Source: Pisaster brevispinus (lineage: Eukaryota > Echinodermata > Asteroidea > Forcipulatida > Asteriidae). From it: a stretch of DNA of 64,000 nucleotides. The notes under the pieces were generated by a model that saw nothing but the letters and a program-made list of their open reading frames with translations, was not told the origin of the DNA and did no database searches. The translations under genes and the position numbers were made by a program. Numbering within the stretch: the stretch's first letter is position 1; every line of letters starts with the position of its first letter. Of the stretch, positions 20,001 to 29,650 are shown piece by piece. Location of the stretch: positions 2,410,541 through 2,474,540 of the forward strand of contig JAMKCF010000022.1 of assembly GCA_023634235.1 (NCBI GenBank). The letters are read 5' to 3'.

Positions 20001-22109
20001 AAAAGGGACAATACCTGCATGAGTTCCAGTAACTCCTGTCCCTCTTTAGTTTGTATTGGTGAAATGAAGTGTAGCTTCGTAGGTGGATGTCTGTGCATGC
20101 TACACAAGGAAATGTGTTGGTGAATATACATGCCAGCCATCAGACTGACTGCATGGTATGCTACTATAGAAAAATTTGCCCACTAACCACATCATTCTAT
20201 GTGAAATGGCTAAAACTACCATGAGAAATAGGTTGCACTATCATGATCATTTGTTACCATAAAACAGATATTTTATTTTTTGTTGTCAGATTTGTATTAA
20301 TGTCAACTTCTGTATCTAACATAGCTGGCCCAAGTGGGTTGAATCTCACCAGCCCGCGGAGAAAACGCGTCTGCTCTACATGTGAAACTGAAACCACAAC
20401 CAACACTCATTCTGCTGCCAAGAGGTTACGGTACGGCACTGCCACTTCCGTGGGTGCGTCGGCTGCCGTCTCATCTGAGGCAACCCTTCTAGAGTCCCTG
20501 AGAATCAGTCCCGAGCCCAAGCTGCCCACTCCGCCCCGGTCACCCGGCACCTCTACCCTCGGAATACTGCCAACGTTCTCACGGTACTCTCCGCCCCTTG
20601 GCACCATGACGAACAAGCATTCTCACGTCACGGTCGTGCAGTCTCACACCGGAAATGTGATGTCAGCACAAACCTCGAATCCAGTGCCCAACCAGTTCTA
20701 CAACACGCCTCTCACAGAGACAAGATATGGGTCCATACCTTCAACTTCAAATCAGGTGAGGACTGAGTTAGGCTCAAAATGTTAAGACCTAAATCAACTG
20801 CTGGTATGGATGGCTAAGTGCGTAAAGCGCTCGTCTCACCACTGCAGAGCAGCCAGCCCTCCCTGATTCTGCAGAAAGTTTCCCGAAAATAAACCAATCT
20901 TTCCAGGTTCTGATGAACAAATTTAAATATAATCTCCTTGATTGTGAAAACTTTGTCAATGTAACTGTGAATATCTCCCTGATTGTTGTACAAAATCACC
21001 CCGATTGCAAGATGCAAGTGTTGGAAGCACCTGTCACTGTTACCTTGTTCAATTTCCAGCCAGGGCCGTATTTGAGCATAGTTGTGTGCTGGTGCTCTCC
21101 TGTGCTATGAGCATTTTTTTCCAGGCCCTCTGGTTTTCCTTCCTCCAGAAAAATCAAACTCCTTTTGATCTCGAGCTTTGCTCCATGGTTATTTATTGGC
21201 TGCCAAAGGCGTCCTGGCATGCCTGCATCTTGACCAAATACATGAGCAAGTTTGGGTGGGCGACTAGAGTGACTAGACTTACCAGAAACCATAGAGCACA
21301 GGGCATTAGACCAAATGTCTCAGTTTGTCATAAGATGTTTTCGTTATAAAAAATGACTTTCTTCGAGAAGGAATTTTTTGTGAAGGAAATGGCTTTCATA
21401 CAATTTGTTAACAAAAGTTTTGATAGATTGTTTTTAATGATTTTTTTTTTATTTGGTGTGCATTCTGATGAGGGAGACCACAAACATAGGGATAAATAGC
21501 TCAGTTGGTAGATTGCTGGCATGTAAATCAGGAGGTTACAGGCTCAGTTCAGAACTAGTAAATTTTTCTTTGTGAAACCAAAAATTATTTTAAAATTAAC
21601 CTCTCTGTTTCTCTTGTAGTTAATAACTTTAACAAGGAATAGATAAACCCTTGAGACAGTCAATAGTTTTTGAATATGATTTCTTGAATTTTTTTCTTTT
21701 TTATTTATTGAATTTTTTCTCAACTTGCATTTTTGTAATTATTATTAAGGATTATCTAATTATTGTCCAACAGTCAATGCCGGAAATGCGGTTACGCATG
21801 GACGAGCAGCTGATGAGAGACAACACGGAGGAGATCACCCAAGCGCAGCTCTATCGCATCGCGCCCATCATCCAGCCCCACTGGCTCAAGGTGGCCCGCT
21901 ATATCCGCGACGACGAGACGTTAGAAGCTGACCTCAGGGCCATCAAGGAGAACCATACTGGGCCAGAGGAGCAGGCCGTCCAGATGCTACTCCAGTGGAG
22001 AGACAAATGCCCAGATATCTGCACCAGGGGAAGGCTGTATGCTGCACTCTGTGATTTGAACTTGAGGAACATAGCAAAGAAGTGCACTCAGGTTTACAAC
22101 AGAAGGTGA
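14950..22109 (+). CDS. PIDD1-like LRR-ZU5-ZU5-UPA-death-death protein, six exons
   Basis: Coding exons are 14950-17014, 17711-17949, 19299-19365, 19518-19868, 20325-20755 and 21774-22109. All junctions are GT-AG and keep frame, giving 1162 residues. Domains are about six leucine-rich repeats (27-165), an acidic linker (217-305), ZU5 domains (about 325-452 and 460-608), UPA (609-768), death domain 1 (780-858) and a Pro/Ser/Thr-rich linker with basic PRRKRV (918-923). Death domain 2 spans 1072-1155. HFS motifs at 449-451 and 606-608 match the two PIDD1 self-cleavage sites (Ser446 and Ser588 in human PIDD1). Vertebrate PIDD1 is about 910 residues with one death domain and assembles caspase-2 or NF-kB platforms. 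Those roles are inferred here. The ATG four bases after an acceptor suggests a non-coding first exon. Confidence 0.88.
17045..17255 (+). repeat. Dispersed repeat (empty-site copy) in intron 1
   Basis: It begins CTTCCTTAACAGTGG and continues through CTCCAAGTGGTCTGGCTGG and AAATGACAAGCTAA to GCAAACCCTG. The same order occurs at 57930-58620, where a SINE and a MITE have been inserted. It lies in the 696-bp intron 17015-17710, whose remaining part shows nothing else. Confidence 0.8.
17711..17949 (+). CDS. PIDD-like exon 2: UPA domain
   Basis: Residues 689-768. The acceptor is CATCTCACAG and the donor is AAG|GTTAGT. The reading includes GGSIIVKLGKSDYFEAD and KDIFGKVFVRRRW, typical of the C-terminal half of a UPA domain. 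It starts in phase 1 and ends on a codon boundary. Confidence 0.88.
17950..19298 (+). other. PIDD-like intron 2
   Basis: It runs from GTTAGT to TTTATTTTCTTTAG (1349 bp). It contains a TTTG-type microsatellite near 17958 and the tandem repeat at 19017-19177. No exon was recognised inside. Confidence 0.8.
19017..19177 (+). repeat. ~43-bp tandem repeat, about 3.5 copies
   Basis: Units of the form GGAACTAGAAGCCTTCGTTA plus TATTCATGTAGAACCTATAA repeat with small deletions. It is intronic with no evident function. Confidence 0.85.
19299..19365 (+). CDS. PIDD-like exon 3: start of death domain 1
   Basis: 67 bp, residues 769-790 plus one base of 791. The acceptor is TTTTCTTTAG and the donor is GCAG|GTAAGT. 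It reads through PEDPWTAASLKQLA, the first helix of the first death domain. Confidence 0.85.
19518..19868 (+). CDS. PIDD-like exon 4: death domain 1 and Gln/Ser linker
   Basis: Residues 791-907. DNWKQFARALGFSLQDL (Trp801), IIAEYRRQGG and LQTLNEVGRALR form a six-helix death-domain pattern with the conserved Trp. After it come a poly-Gln stretch and a Ser/Thr-rich linker. The acceptor is TTTTTTTTTAAAG and the donor is CAAG|GTGAGT. Confidence 0.85.
20325..20755 (+). CDS. PIDD-like exon 5: disordered linker
   Basis: Residues 908-1051. The acceptor ATCTAACATAG was chosen because the earlier AG at 20288-20289 would bring a stop in frame. The donor is CAG|GTGAGG. The segment is rich in Ser, Thr and Pro, with SPRRKRV and AAKRLR basic clusters that could be nuclear localisation signals and several SP/TP sites. 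No folded domain is expected. Confidence 0.8.
20850..21045 (+). repeat. MITE-like repeat (relative of 59186-59383)
   Basis: Shared blocks include TGATTCTGCAGAAAGTT, AAAATAAACCA, GTTCTGATGAACAAATTT, CTCCCTGATTGTTGTACAAA and a GATGCAA-TGTTGG end. The left terminus is less well preserved than at 59186. Confidence 0.75.
21482..21640 (+). mobile_element. tRNA-like SINE, decayed
   Basis: ATAGCTCAGTTGGTAG (A box) is followed by AGGAGGTTACAGGCTCAG (decayed B box). After it comes a tail (AACCAAAAATTATTTTAAAA and CTGTTTCTCTTGTAGTTAAT) related to the terminal repeat of the element at 11152-11462. Confidence 0.65.
21774..22109 (+). CDS. PIDD-like exon 6: death domain 2 and stop
   Basis: Residues 1052-1162 and TGA. 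LYRIAPIIQPHWLKVARYI (Trp1088), AIKENHTG, AVQMLLQWRDKCP and RLYAALCDLNLRNIAKKC give a canonical death domain. Its position at the extreme C-terminus matches the single death domain of vertebrate PIDD1, so this copy is probably the orthologous one. The exon is more GC-rich than its surroundings. Confidence 0.9.
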   Translation, partial: SMPEMRLRMDEQLMRDNTEEITQAQLYRIAPIIQPHWLKVARYIRDDETLEADLRAIKENHTGPEEQAVQMLLQWRDKCPDICTRGRLYAALCDLNLRNIAKKCTQVYNRR

Positions 22110-22218
22110 TACTTGTTGGGAACTCTTCCGCCATTATGTTCAGGGACTAACAGTTTCCTCAGAGAAATACAAACAAGGAGGAAATCACAGTGTCTACTCT
22201 TGGAAATTTTGAATTTTA

Positions 22219-22224
22219 AATAAA
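22219..22224 (+). terminator. Candidate polyadenylation signal
   Basis: AATAAA lies 110 bp after the stop codon of the PIDD-like gene. Another AATAAA at about 22710 could serve a longer 3' UTR. Confidence 0.4.
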
Positions 22225-23799
22225 AGGAAATATGAGGTGTACAGAAAACTCCAACTTACCCTCTTTTTCCTCTCACTGTCAGAGATTTTCGCGGGGAAAA
22301 AACCCAATCTTGCAAAGGTATGAACTGCATTTGTGATGCTGCAGATATGTTTTGTAATATTAAAGGTCCTTGCACCAAATAGAAGTACTTCAATTTGTAT
22401 TCATCTCAAAATAGTAGTGTTTGTTGAAGCATGTCAAACACTCCGGTGTTTTACACTGAAATAATAAGGAAGCAAACAAATCGCATTTCCTTCCAACAGT
22501 ACTTAAGAATCATCAGACATTTTTATTCAAAGGAGTACTTGTGATCTAGTACTCATCACACAAAACATAATTGCAAAGTTAGTGAACCTCTGGCTATGGA
22601 TATTTCCATAGAGCTATTGACTAGAGCCTTGACTTGATTCCTGAAGGTAGGGTCATAGAATGTTTTTTTGTCAATGTAATGCTGATTTATAGGCAGCATT
22701 ATAAAGACAAATACAATAAAAGTCACGTGAGCATTTCAGCTGAGTACAGTGTCTACTTGCCGAGAAAACAGCAACAAAAATTCTGTATTTTCATCAAAAA
22801 TGTCAAATCCATCCACGTAGTGGAATGACAGCGGGTACCAACCGCATCTCTGGCCGCAGCACTCGCGAACGGACATCATGGATTGAGAAATCTGAGAGAA
22901 ATGGTTCATGCATGAAGCGTTTCTCAGATGAGATTCAAATGTTTAGGGGTGAAAAATACTCCAAACCATAATTACTTCAATTTGAATCCTTTCTCAAAAT
23001 GTCTTATACTATCAACAGCTGCAGTGCTTTGTCACACCAAGTAAGTTTTATGGACATTAAACTTTGGAGTACTACCAAATTATGACCGTAACTTTAATGC
23101 ACAAGATGTTTTGAAACCTGGGCACAGACGTGAACATAACGTTTGTACTAAAACATTGATGTAGTCACTAGGTTCAACACACTAGGGATGTCAGTACTAT
23201 TGTCAATACATACGTAGCTCTGTGAATATTTCTATTAAAACTCAAATCAGTATCTACACAAGAAAATGTCTTGAAATACAAAATACAATCCAGGGTTCAT
23301 GTACTTCTAAGAGATAATTGTCAGAGTTGATTTTTTTCTCTGAAAATCCAATTTAATTTTGATGAAAGAGTACCCTATGGCAAGCTATTACCCAAATCTC
23401 CTAAAAGAAAACCTCAAAGCTTTTGCTTCTTTACAACTATTTTGGGAGAGTATAAATGATTATCTGTTTGGTTACTGATTATATATTGTTGTTATTTTTC
23501 ATTTTGTTATTTATTTATTTTTTATTTTTTTACTAGTGGTTGAGTACTAGGCAGTTGCCAAACTGTTTTGAATATCTACAGTGCTTTATGAATTTTGTAC
23601 AAAGTGTTCAGTACTTCTTCCTTTTTTCTTTTCTTTTTTCTTTCTTTTTATAAAAATGACAGTCACTATTTTGTATTATGTACTAAAAGCTCAGGGATGT
23701 ACTGCAGGCAGCTGCTGTTCTCGTGTGATAGGAAAATTCCAGAATTCTTCTCTTTTAATAAAAAAAGACAAAGTGGAATGGATTATGTGCTTCACAGGG
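22225..23799. other. Intergenic or long 3' UTR, no gene seen
   Basis: AT-rich sequence with CT/T-rich runs near 23500-23650. No coding exon or complete element was recognised. Confidence 0.5.
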
Positions 23800-23850
23800 A
23801 GCTGTAAGCGAAGAATTCTGCAGAAAGCAGAGCCATGAAATTAGACCCAG
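23800..23850 (+). repeat. MITE fragment (GGCCCAATTTCATGGC family)
   Basis: GTAAGCGAAGAATTCTGCAG and AAGCAGAGCCATGAAATTAG match the right-hand terminus of the elements at 24486-24734 and 58304-58572. The rest of the element is missing. Confidence 0.75.
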
Positions 23851-24485
23851 GCATGCCGTCATAATCCAACAGTGTAACAGTTTGGGTGTTTAAGTTACCA
23901 TGTGGTATTGGAATTTGTTGGTGTGAGGAATGATTCCAGTAAATCACTCGGGGAAGGGGGGGGGGTTTGAGATGCTCAAACCAGCGTAGTCCTTTCTCTT
24001 TAACACGGTTTTTACGATTGAATTGTAAGATGTATTTAAAAGTTGACATGGTGTCAATTCAAATATTTAGCCTAATGCTTCCCTTGCCAAATTTCTTATA
24101 ATTGTGGGATTTTTTTTGTTGGGGGGGGGGGTTTTATTGGGTTTTTTTTTTTACAAATGATCAATCATTTACAAGGTTTTTCCTACAACACTAGGCCAGT
24201 GAAAACATTCCACAAATTTCTGTGACATTGACAATAACAGTGTTGTTTTTGATGCTGTTGTTGTTTGCTTTGTTTTGTATATATTGTTTGTCATTTACAG
24301 ATGTGGAAAGTATGCATGTGGTTGCATAAGATTAGCCGTTGACTCATTTAATGACATGCAGCGCACTTACATGCACCTATCCTGTCCGCCAGTCAGAATG
24401 TGCACAACGGAATTAACTCCCACAATGGCCAAAATGGTAGATGAGCATTGTGCAGAGGTGCATTCAGTGCATTCTAGGTCAACTG

Positions 24486-24734
24486 GGCCCAATGTCATGG
24501 CTCTGCTTACCGCCGAATTCAGCGCTTACGGTCACCATTCTCCGCTTACTCTGCAAGCGCCGAATTTCTGCGCTAGCTGAGTAAGCGAAGAATGCCTAGT
24601 AACGTAGAGTACGCACGTGCACAAGTAAAAAATCTTTGTTGACCTGTGAAATACGCTTGATATAAGTGCGGAATTCTTTGCTTCTGCAAGCCCCGATTCT
24701 TTGCTTACAGTAAGCAGAGCCATGAAATTGGGCC
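24486..24734. mobile_element. MITE, family 2 (GGCCCAATTTCATGGC ends)
   Basis: The terminal inverted repeats are GGCCCAATGTCATGGCTCTG at the left and its near-complement (CAGAGCCATGAAATTGGGCC) at the right, about 25 bp. The interior consists of repeated GCTTAC / GTAAGC / GCGCTT motifs. No coding capacity. It is flanked by CTG on the left and CAG on the right, where the next MITE begins at once. Confidence 0.85.
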
Positions 24735-24737
24735 CAG

Positions 24738-24921
24738 GGCCCAATTTTTGCTTAAGCAAAAAAATTAGCTCAGCACAACAAAATTATACTTACCAGAATA
24801 AGGTTACCAGCCAAACTACCATGTCACATGGACAATTTTTCACTGGTGTCCTGAACATTTCTGCTAAGCAGAAACATGTTAAGCAATATTTTCTGCTTAA
24901 GCAGCTATATGAAATTGGGCC
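24738..24921. mobile_element. MITE, family 1 (GGCCCAATTTCATAGAG ends)
   Basis: The left end is GGCCCAATTTTTGCTTAAGC and the right end GCTTAAGCAGCTATATGAAA then TTGGGCC. The interior has ACCAGCCAAACTACCATGTC. It abuts the family 2 element with only CAG between them, and CTG follows on the right. Relatives are at 30876, 40026, 43836, 44690, 56141 and 61455. Confidence 0.85.
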
Positions 24922-27900
24922 CTGGTTGTAAAAATTTAAACAGAGAATGGATTGATTGTATCCTCTTTGAAGATTAGTTTAATTTGTAAAAAAATTGTAC
25001 ATATATTTATGGGATATTTCCGTTGAGATATTCGTGAATACAATTGGACCTAATTTGTATTCTGCCTGAGAGGTATGGCAAGTGTAGGATTGAAATGCTT
25101 TTGACTAAGCTGTGTATCTTGATGCTATAAGAGGCAGACTAATCTATGTATATACTATAGTTATTGATAAAAAAAAGGGTCGGGTTTGGCTCCTACCCAA
25201 CCTGTCAACTGTTTTATTCAAAGTACATAGACACATTTTTCTGACTGTTTTGTTGGTTTTTAAAGTACTATTTTCTCATAGTGACAGCTTAGACAAGATC
25301 ATTTTAGCTATACATGGCCAATGTTTGTATACATGTATGTGACTTTGTACCATAAAATCAACTGAAATTCTCAGGACTACAGAAATCCATTAGATTTAAG
25401 ACGTTTCTTTGAAAACTACACAGTTCCAATGTATTTACTTTCCCCAAAAATACAATTGTGCTATCCCTTAAAATGTCAAATGATTGAAATAATCCTTAAA
25501 TTGTTTTGGGGATATATTTTTTGTGATGCAAAGTCGCATTGGTGTATCCCATCCTATGAATGGGTTTTTAAACACAAAATTGTTGTAAATACTCTCATCT
25601 TTGTACAAAGAGATTTTTATATTAATAAGGTTTTTGGTACACATTTGTACCTTGCTGTTTTATAGGATATTTTTATGAGAGTTTTATCTACTGATAGATA
25701 TTCACAGAATTTTCATTTTTTTTGGGGGGGGGGGGAGGAACAGGGGCTTCTGGGCACCCCATTGTGACAAACTGCTTTCAATCAAATTGGTAAATATTAA
25801 AAGGAATAGTTAAAAGTTGAGATTGGAACCGTGGATTGGCAGTCTGTTGTTTGTAGGCTAATAGTATTCATTTTACCTCCATATAAGAGATGACCCGTAT
25901 TTATATATTTATTGTTGTTGGGGTGTTGTTTTCTTCTGTTTGTTTGTTTGTTTGTTGGGGTGTTTGTTTGTTTGTTTGTTTGGGTATTTGTTTGTGTGTT
26001 TGTTTGTTTGTTTAGGTGTTTGGTGGTTTGTTTGTTTGTTTATGTGTTTGTTGGAGTATTTGGTGTTTGATGGGGTATTTGTTTGTTTGTTTGTTTGTTT
26101 GTTTGTTTAGGGTATTGTGCTAGATTGTTGGGTTTTAGGGGGATTGTTTGGGGGTTGTATTTTTTTCTTGTTGTTTTCTATTCAGTTTGTTTTCTTTTCT
26201 TTTATTTTATTTATTTATTTTTTATGTTTTTTTATGCTGTGGTTATGCTGTGTGAATTACTCGACAAACAACAGACTCTAATCACACCCTGTCAATTGCT
26301 GGAAACCTGGTTTAACAAACATTTCAAGCCTGATATGTATTTTTGGCATTTGGGGTTTCCAGTAAGAGTTGGTCACAGTGACAGTCCTATCTTGAGAGTA
26401 CACTCGCCTCATGTGTGTTTGTTTTTCTTCATTTGTTCACTATTGGTAGAATTATCACTGTAATCAATAATTTTGCAGTAAATACAGACCACCAATTACT
26501 TTGTTATTTCAATTATTGTTGACTTTGCAAGAGAGTATACTTTACCACTCCCTTTTGATGGCGAGGTCAGCTGGTTCATAATGTACCCATTTTCATGATC
26601 AGTACCAAAAAAGAATTTAATATAGAAATAAACAAAACTAAATGAGAAAGACATTCAATTTGTCTGATAAAAGTGTGTTATTTGTCAGTGACTTAAAGGT
26701 GGGGGGGTGATACCCATAACTATCATAAGGAAAAATCAAGTTTGGAAAAGTCCTTGCTCAATGAACACTCCAACCTCCCTGTTGAGCAGGGCATGGGTAA
26801 CCGACATTAGAGGTTAAGAGGTAGTGGGTATTACCACTGTGAGCCCGAAAGGGGCAAACATTCTGGGTTTTGAGCCATGGTGATGATGGGCAAAAGTGAA
26901 CATTCCTAGATTTGTGATAACTACAGCATACTTATAATTATTTTCAACAAATACCAAAGTTGAATATGCGGAGGGGTGGGTTAACTTGTCCTACTGGACG
27001 TGTAACTGTGGTCCAATTTCACACAACTGTAGATGACTAGAGCAAGCTAGTCGAAACGTTGAGACCAGTGAAGAACTAACTCCACGGCAATGAAGTTAAT
27101 AACGAGAAGTCCCCTCGATCCGATCCACTAAGCGAAAGTAGTAGTCCCGGCCGATTTCCTACCTTCCGCCCAGGTAGTAGCTAATAAGCTGGACAGTTCT
27201 TTTCAGAACTAATTAGTCTCCCGAAGTAGTCTCCCGCGAATTCCAAAATCTACTCCGCGGCAGCAGAATAAAAAGCAAGACCTAGTTCCTTAAGAACATA
27301 TCTACACATCTAGTAGACATACATGTACATACACGTGGTGTTACCGCAAACCGAATAATATACATTGATACCTCGCCATGCAAAGCCTCAAAAAGTTGAA
27401 TAAGGTTTTAAATAAGGGGAAACCCTGTGAGAAAGAAAGGTCTTTCAAAAACCTTCATTATTTCGTTACTTTATAAAGCGAGTTTGTTCTTGTATTTGTT
27501 GTTTATTTTCTAATGCCAATTGGGGGTTGGGGGTTGGACCACGGTAGAAAATGGATACAAAATATTCATTTCAAATTCAAGTCATTTTAATTTGAATGAT
27601 CAAACGGTGAAAACGACTGCCCACAAAATTATGAATACGAAACGAAAAAAGTCCTATGTCTCATACGCACGTCCCGACGGTTGATAATTTGAGTGAATGC
27701 TTCGAATGTTAGGCCCCCTAAATGTTGAAAAATAAACAACTTATTGTAAGACTGTTACAAGGCGTACAAGGTAAGTTTTGAACGCACAAAAACGAAATTG
27801 AATGCTCCAAAAACGAAAAAGAAACCTAAATGCACTCGTGAGTGATGGTTGTTGTGAGCCTCCACGCCCGAATTGGTAAACGACTGAAAGTGGGCTTTGT

Positions 27901-28880
27901 TTGGGTTTGTTTGTGCTGTCGCATTGTGTAACATCTATGTAAATCATTCATTTCTTTATTCAAATGCACGTCCTCGGGATCGGGAGAATCTTTGTGTGTG
28001 GTCTTTTTATCTTGCGTGCAAAGTTTGATTACTAGTTGCAAGTAAATAGCGCCCTCATCAGATGGAAACATTCTTAACGCCCGTCTGGTGTGCGGTGCCA
28101 CTCCCATTTTGTATGTAGGGCCTACTGTATTTATTTTGGTTGAATAAAAACAACACTGAGCGAGTATTCATGAACTAGATAGGTAAATGAGTTATGTGTG
28201 GAAGGTTATGATGCGTCAATTACAGATGCAATAAATTGGCGAAGGTGGTTTGACCAATTAAGAACAAGATCAAGAAAGGGAGGCTATGGGATATGGACGC
28301 AAAGAATCTCCGAGTTGAAAACATGTTTCACTTTTTCCTTTAGTGTGGTAGTCCTACTGCGAAGGAAGGCAGTAAGGCACGCAACACACAAACTTTTTAA
28401 TTTGGTGTGAGGAAAAAAAACTATGTCAGGAATTGGCAATAATGACTAAACCAGCCTCTAAGTTCTTCGTTCAAAAGTAAATTTTAAATTATAATTTTTG
28501 GAAGTTGGATGAACGTTGCCAAATGTGTCCCTAAAAAGAGAAAATAGTGCAATGTGTCCGTCGAACGTTAGCAAAGAATGACATTCAAACGGCCTAAATT
28601 GGGACTTATGGAAAACTAAATCTCTAAAACCACTGCTTCTGATATCAAACCATGTTTTGACCTGTGCATGATATTAAACGCGTTCAAAAGATAATACACA
28701 AGTGCATTTACATGTACATAATATATGTAAGCAGTTCCGGTTTCCGACTGACATTCTCCCCATAGTTTTTTCCGTTTTCACAACAAAAAGCACAACTGAC
28801 GAATTCTATAAAAATGCCAAAGTTGCCCTTGTGGCCTTGTGGTCTCGTAGGCGTGGCCACTCTGTACGGGGGCTGGTGGT
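24922..28880. other. Intergenic DNA, no gene seen
   Basis: It holds a G run (25723-25737) and the TTTG-rich tract (25915-26125). A decayed dispersed repeat lies at about 26990-27410, including GCTAGTCGAAACGTTGAGA and GTGGTGTTACCGCAAACC, a phrase also at about 58838. Open frames here lack recognisable domains. Confidence 0.5.
25915..26125 (+). repeat. TTTG-rich microsatellite
   Basis: Runs of TTTG are interrupted by GGGGTG, GGTATT and similar variants over about 200 bp. Confidence 0.9.
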
Positions 28881-28888
28881 TTTCCTTT

Positions 28889-29143
28889 AACACGTGACAG
28901 TATCTCCACCAATCACACGATACAAGCGCGCTGGTGCACCGTAAAACAACCGGTGTTGGCTGCCATTTTTTCTTGCATATTATTTGAGTGTGTGGGCTAT
29001 GTGAATTTCGTACATGACACTCTGTACAGGCTCGCGGGGTTCCGGTGGGTGAGTCATTTTAAACTCTTCTGCCGTAACATTTGCCGCATAAATCGAAACA
29101 ATAATTTGTATTAATAATCTGAACTGATTTTTACATTCTACAG
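28889..29143 (+). promoter_or_regulatory. Candidate promoter and 5' UTR intron of the myosin gene
   Basis: An E box CACGTG (28891) and a CCAAT box (28909) lie about 400 bp before the myosin ATG. Further on, CCGGTGG|GTGAGT (29049) is a donor and TTTTTACATTCTACAG (ends 29143) an acceptor, suggesting a 94-bp intron in the 5' UTR. Non-muscle myosin II genes commonly have a non-coding first exon. Transcript evidence is lacking. Confidence 0.35.
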
Positions 29144-29320
29144 GAGTCTGTGAGCATTCAGGCAAATTCTTGACCATTCTGAAGGAGACTAAACGCTCTG
29201 AAACTGTCATAAAGTTTTGTGAGGAAAAAGTGGGCTGGAACTTTGTACCGTAATAAAACGTGTGAAGAGACTATACAGACCTCGTTGCTATTGCGGAAGT
29301 AATACACTGAGCAAACCAAG

Positions 29321-29650
29321 ATGGCGGATCCAGAGTTGAAGTATTTGATTGTGGACAAGAATATGGTGAGTGACCCGGCGTCCCAGGCAGAATGGACGGC
29401 CAAGAGGTTGGTGTGGGTCCCGGACGATGTCCACGGCTTCGTGGCGGCCAGTGTTAAGAGCGAAAAGGGGGACAACATCACCGTAGAAATTGCAGATAAC
29501 AACAAGAGCCGAGTGGTGAATAAAGATGACATACAGAAGATGAACCCGCCCAAGTTCAACAAAGTAGAGGACATGGCCGAGTTGACTTGTCTCAATGAAG
29601 CCTCAGTCCTCTACAACCTCAAGGATAGATACTACTCAGGACTCATATAT
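29321..29650 (+). CDS. Myosin exon 1 (coding): residues 1-110
   Basis: ATG at 29321 in context AAGATGGCGG, preceded by an in-frame stop-bearing leader. The exon ends [11 protein letters not shown] at a codon boundary with donor TAT|GTAAGT. It is GC-richer than its flanks. Confidence 0.95.

Larger units (their letters stand above)
20756..21773 (+). other. PIDD-like intron 5 with two repeats
   Basis: It runs from GTGAGG to TATTGTCCAACAG (1018 bp). It holds a MITE-like repeat (about 20850-21045) and a tRNA-like SINE (21482-21640). No further exon was seen. Confidence 0.75.

Noticed and set aside
20290..20324. Earlier splice acceptor for PIDD-like exon 5
   Set aside because: Using the AG at 20288-20289 brings an in-frame TAA after three codons, while the AG at 20323-20324 keeps the frame open.
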